64,000 bases of DNA, taken from positions 25,136 to 89,135 of the forward strand of contig JANBTH010000007.1 in assembly GCA_027578815.1 (NCBI GenBank), in the 5' to 3' direction. The notes beneath the pieces are model-generated. The model did not search any database, had not been told where the DNA came from, and saw nothing but the letters and a program-made list of their open reading frames with translations. Source of the DNA: Coemansia sp. RSA 1804 (lineage: Eukaryota > Kickxellomycota > Kickxellomycetes > Kickxellales > Kickxellaceae). A program made the translations under genes and the position numbers. This document shows, piece by piece, positions 61,972 through 64,000 of this stretch (positions are counted from its first letter, which is position 1; each line of letters opens with the position of its first letter).

Positions 61972-62793
61972 CTAGGCGCTGGCTTCCAAAACGCTCGATG
62001 TGATTGTGGCACTACCGTTGACAGCAGCAGCCGTATTGTTTGTTATACCAGAGCCTGAAACATACACTGGCGGTCCTGGAATTGGATAACTGTTGTATTC
62101 TACATAGATATTAAAGTGAATTCCAGGATCGTTGGACTTGTATATTCCAGGAATTGCATATCCCTTGGGAACAGCATTGCCGCCACCGCTGATTGTCACC
62201 TGTCCACAGTTTGGATAATACTGAGCACCGTTGGCTGGGGTCACTGCATAGTCGGCAAACGCTTCTTGTAATGAAATTACTTCAGTACGTAAAAGATAGT
62301 CTCCATTCTTTATGTCCGCTGGCAGCTTTACATCAAGCTTGCCCTTGTTTGCCCGAATCTTATCAACACACCACTTGCGGCTAGCTGGATCAAAACCGTC
62401 TTCAAATATCTTGAACCAGACACTGCCCTGGCCATTGCTATCCAGTGGCGCCATATAAACTAGACAAGCCCCTAAATGACTTGCATCAACAATACCATCA
62501 CTTGGAGAATCATCTCCGCCATGCCATTCAACTGTAATTGTTGAACCAGCCTTGACAGGACATGTTTTGGCAGCTTTTGATGTCATGCCACCAACATTGC
62601 ATGTCAAATCCGTTGAATTTGGGTCCTTGACTGGAAAATTATAATTGACAGGGTAAGGCTTAATACAAACACCCTGATCGTATCTTATTCCATCCAGTGT
62701 CAAATGGCTAAGATACATATGAGCGCTAGCCCCAACTGCAAAGCAGCTGGCAACTAGAGCGGCAGCAAAGTAAAATACACCAACAGCCTTCAT
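61972..62793 (-). CDS. AA9 lytic polysaccharide monooxygenase, secreted
   Basis: 273 residues from the ATG at 62793; the longer frame is leader. A signal peptide ends at GASA, leaving His25 as the mature N-terminus and first copper ligand. DASHLGACLVYMAP carries the second His (106), and DPGIHFNIY the axial Tyr (230). The AQYYPNCGQ and YPIPGPPVY motifs are AA9 hallmarks, with Cys residues placed for the core disulfides. AA9 enzymes oxidise cellulose or other beta-glucans with copper and oxygen. A short Thr/Ala/Ser tail has no CBM1. AA9 is mostly known from Dikarya, so its presence in an early-diverging fungus would be notable. Confidence 0.88.
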   Translation of the reverse strand: MKAVGVFYFAAALVASCFAVGASAHMYLSHLTLDGIRYDQGVCIKPYPVNYNFPVKDPNSTDLTCNVGGMTSKAAKTCPVKAGSTITVEWHGGDDSPSDGIVDASHLGACLVYMAPLDSNGQGSVWFKIFEDGFDPASRKWCVDKIRANKGKLDVKLPADIKNGDYLLRTEVISLQEAFADYAVTPANGAQYYPNCGQVTISGGGNAVPKGYAIPGIYKSNDPGIHFNIYVEYNSYPIPGPPVYVSGSGITNNTAAAVNGSATITSSVLEASA

Positions 62794-64000
62794 AATATAG
62801 AGAAATTCTAATAAAATGTGCCAACAGGTTGAATGTGAACAAATAATGTGATATGTTAGAGTAGTGAAGAATAAGAGGCAAAGAAAATAAAAGAAATAAT
62901 CTGGATAATTGAACAAAAATGCATTTGTTTTTCTTTTATACAATTGAACTCACTTGCTCATCATCAATTAAAGCTGACTTTCACTAGGATATTCGGATAT
63001 TCGGCAGACATTTTTGAATTTCAATTAAACCTTACTTTATTGCTACAATAACCCTTTGTATCTCTTTACATGAATACTCGGAAACTGCCAAACAGCTGAA
63101 TAGATATATTTATAGAGTCATGTGCAAAATAATCTTTGTAGAATGCTTCACCAAAAGAAACAGAAAAATAGAAATTACGCATGAAAATAAATGACTTCAT
63201 CCAACATTCATCACCAGCCATGGTTGTTTTACATTAGTTATTATGTATGTTAAATAATATGCAATGATATTCTTAAATTTTGTGTACAAATTAGTTCATT
63301 TTGCAAATACAATATTAATATGGTTAATTTCTTACTTGTTTTTGTCATTTGAAACAGGTCACAAACTTTCTACAATAAACACTTGAGCAAGTAAACATGA
63401 TACAATTTATAATGTGTTGTATTTTGGAAGTGATGCCAAGCAGCAAGACATTTAAATGTATAAAATCTTGACATATACTATTGTGTCTTGTTAGATAAAT
63501 TAAATAGTGTTAAAAGGCAACATTATATAAAAAAAGTATACATGTATGCTCTTGCACCATAGTCACTATTATAATTAATAAAAGTAATTTGCAGATGCTA
63601 TGATTAAATTATTATAATGTTCTTCAACCAGGACAGTTGTCAGCAAAGCTATCTTTTTGTTTGGTTTAATCTCTACCCAAACCACATAACAATGCAGATT
63701 TTATTTTAAGCAAAAACAGTCAAAATGTGCATTATAATTTACAAGCATAACACAAGGAGTGGCTATTAATTATTAAAATTTGGTGTATAAATAAAGGAAG
63801 CATGGTTAATTATAATCAATGGAATTCAACTAAATGTATAAAAATATTGTTTTAAATTAAGGAATCTGCCCTCAAGTCTCTGAAAGAGACATCTTTCAGT
63901 AGCCTGCACCAAAAGTGGGGGTGGATCCTGAGGGACCTTTCAGTGCAGAAATGGCCAATTAATTATTTTTAAAAAATGATTAATAGATAGTTTACAATGG
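62794..64000. other. AT-rich right end
   Basis: Promoter of the LPMO gene, then AT-rich DNA with no coding frame. A GC-richer patch at 63870-63950 has a short CTGAAAGAGACATCTTTCAG hairpin (63880-63899) and a nearby repeat of CTTTCAGT. Nothing else is seen. Confidence 0.5.

Overview
This is nuclear DNA of an intron-poor fungus. Nearly every gene is one open exon; the only intron I can place splits the succinate dehydrogenase anchor gene. Proteins carry CAG/CAA-coded glutamine tracts, core genes are GC-rich with short pyrimidine-rich leaders, and spacers are AT-rich. An F-box-like protein of unknown family and divergent housekeeping genes suggest an early-diverging lineage such as Kickxellomycotina. 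That placement is inference and was not tested.

Layout. 1-1.9 kb is repeat debris: two copies of a ~235 bp hairpin repeat, a broken GH18 chitinase tail and an unidentified broken ORF. 2-7.7 kb holds a coiled-coil protein resembling ZNF830, an F-box-like protein and an SH3/EH adaptor, with a probably artificial assembly gap at 3.4 kb. 8-12.5 kb is an AT-rich island with three small genes of similar layout, two sharing near-identical promoters and 5' halves but different C-terminal tails. CCZ1 follows. 17.1-19.7 kb is a ~2.5 kb inverted repeat with two truncated, head-to-head copies of a Fanzor (eukaryotic TnpB-like RNA-guided nuclease), and a third hairpin repeat sits at the break in one copy.

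From 21.8 kb the window is ordinary gene-dense DNA: hexose-type transporter, sphingomyelin-synthase-like enzyme, QCR2, S9 peptidase, HIS1, a mitochondrial TRM61-like tRNA methyltransferase, a bHLH factor, a MATE transporter, a membrane-anchored trypsin-like protein without its catalytic residues, a P5-type ATPase with a Cys-rich ectodomain, V-ATPase subunit H, LCB2, a YchF-like GTPase, a giant SNF5, SDH4, a mitochondrial phosphate carrier and an AA9 LPMO. The last 1.2 kb is AT-rich and shows no gene.

Functional themes: mitochondria (QCR2, SDH4, phosphate carrier, TRM61-like), vacuole/endolysosome (CCZ1, P5 ATPase, V-ATPase H) and sphingolipids (LCB2, SMS-like). The genes lie in mixed orientations and are not an operon or cluster; shared themes are probably chance. 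The most unusual parts are the Fanzor palindrome, the hairpin repeat family, the AT-island gene family and a 36 bp perfect palindrome centred on CACGTG at 51.69 kb.
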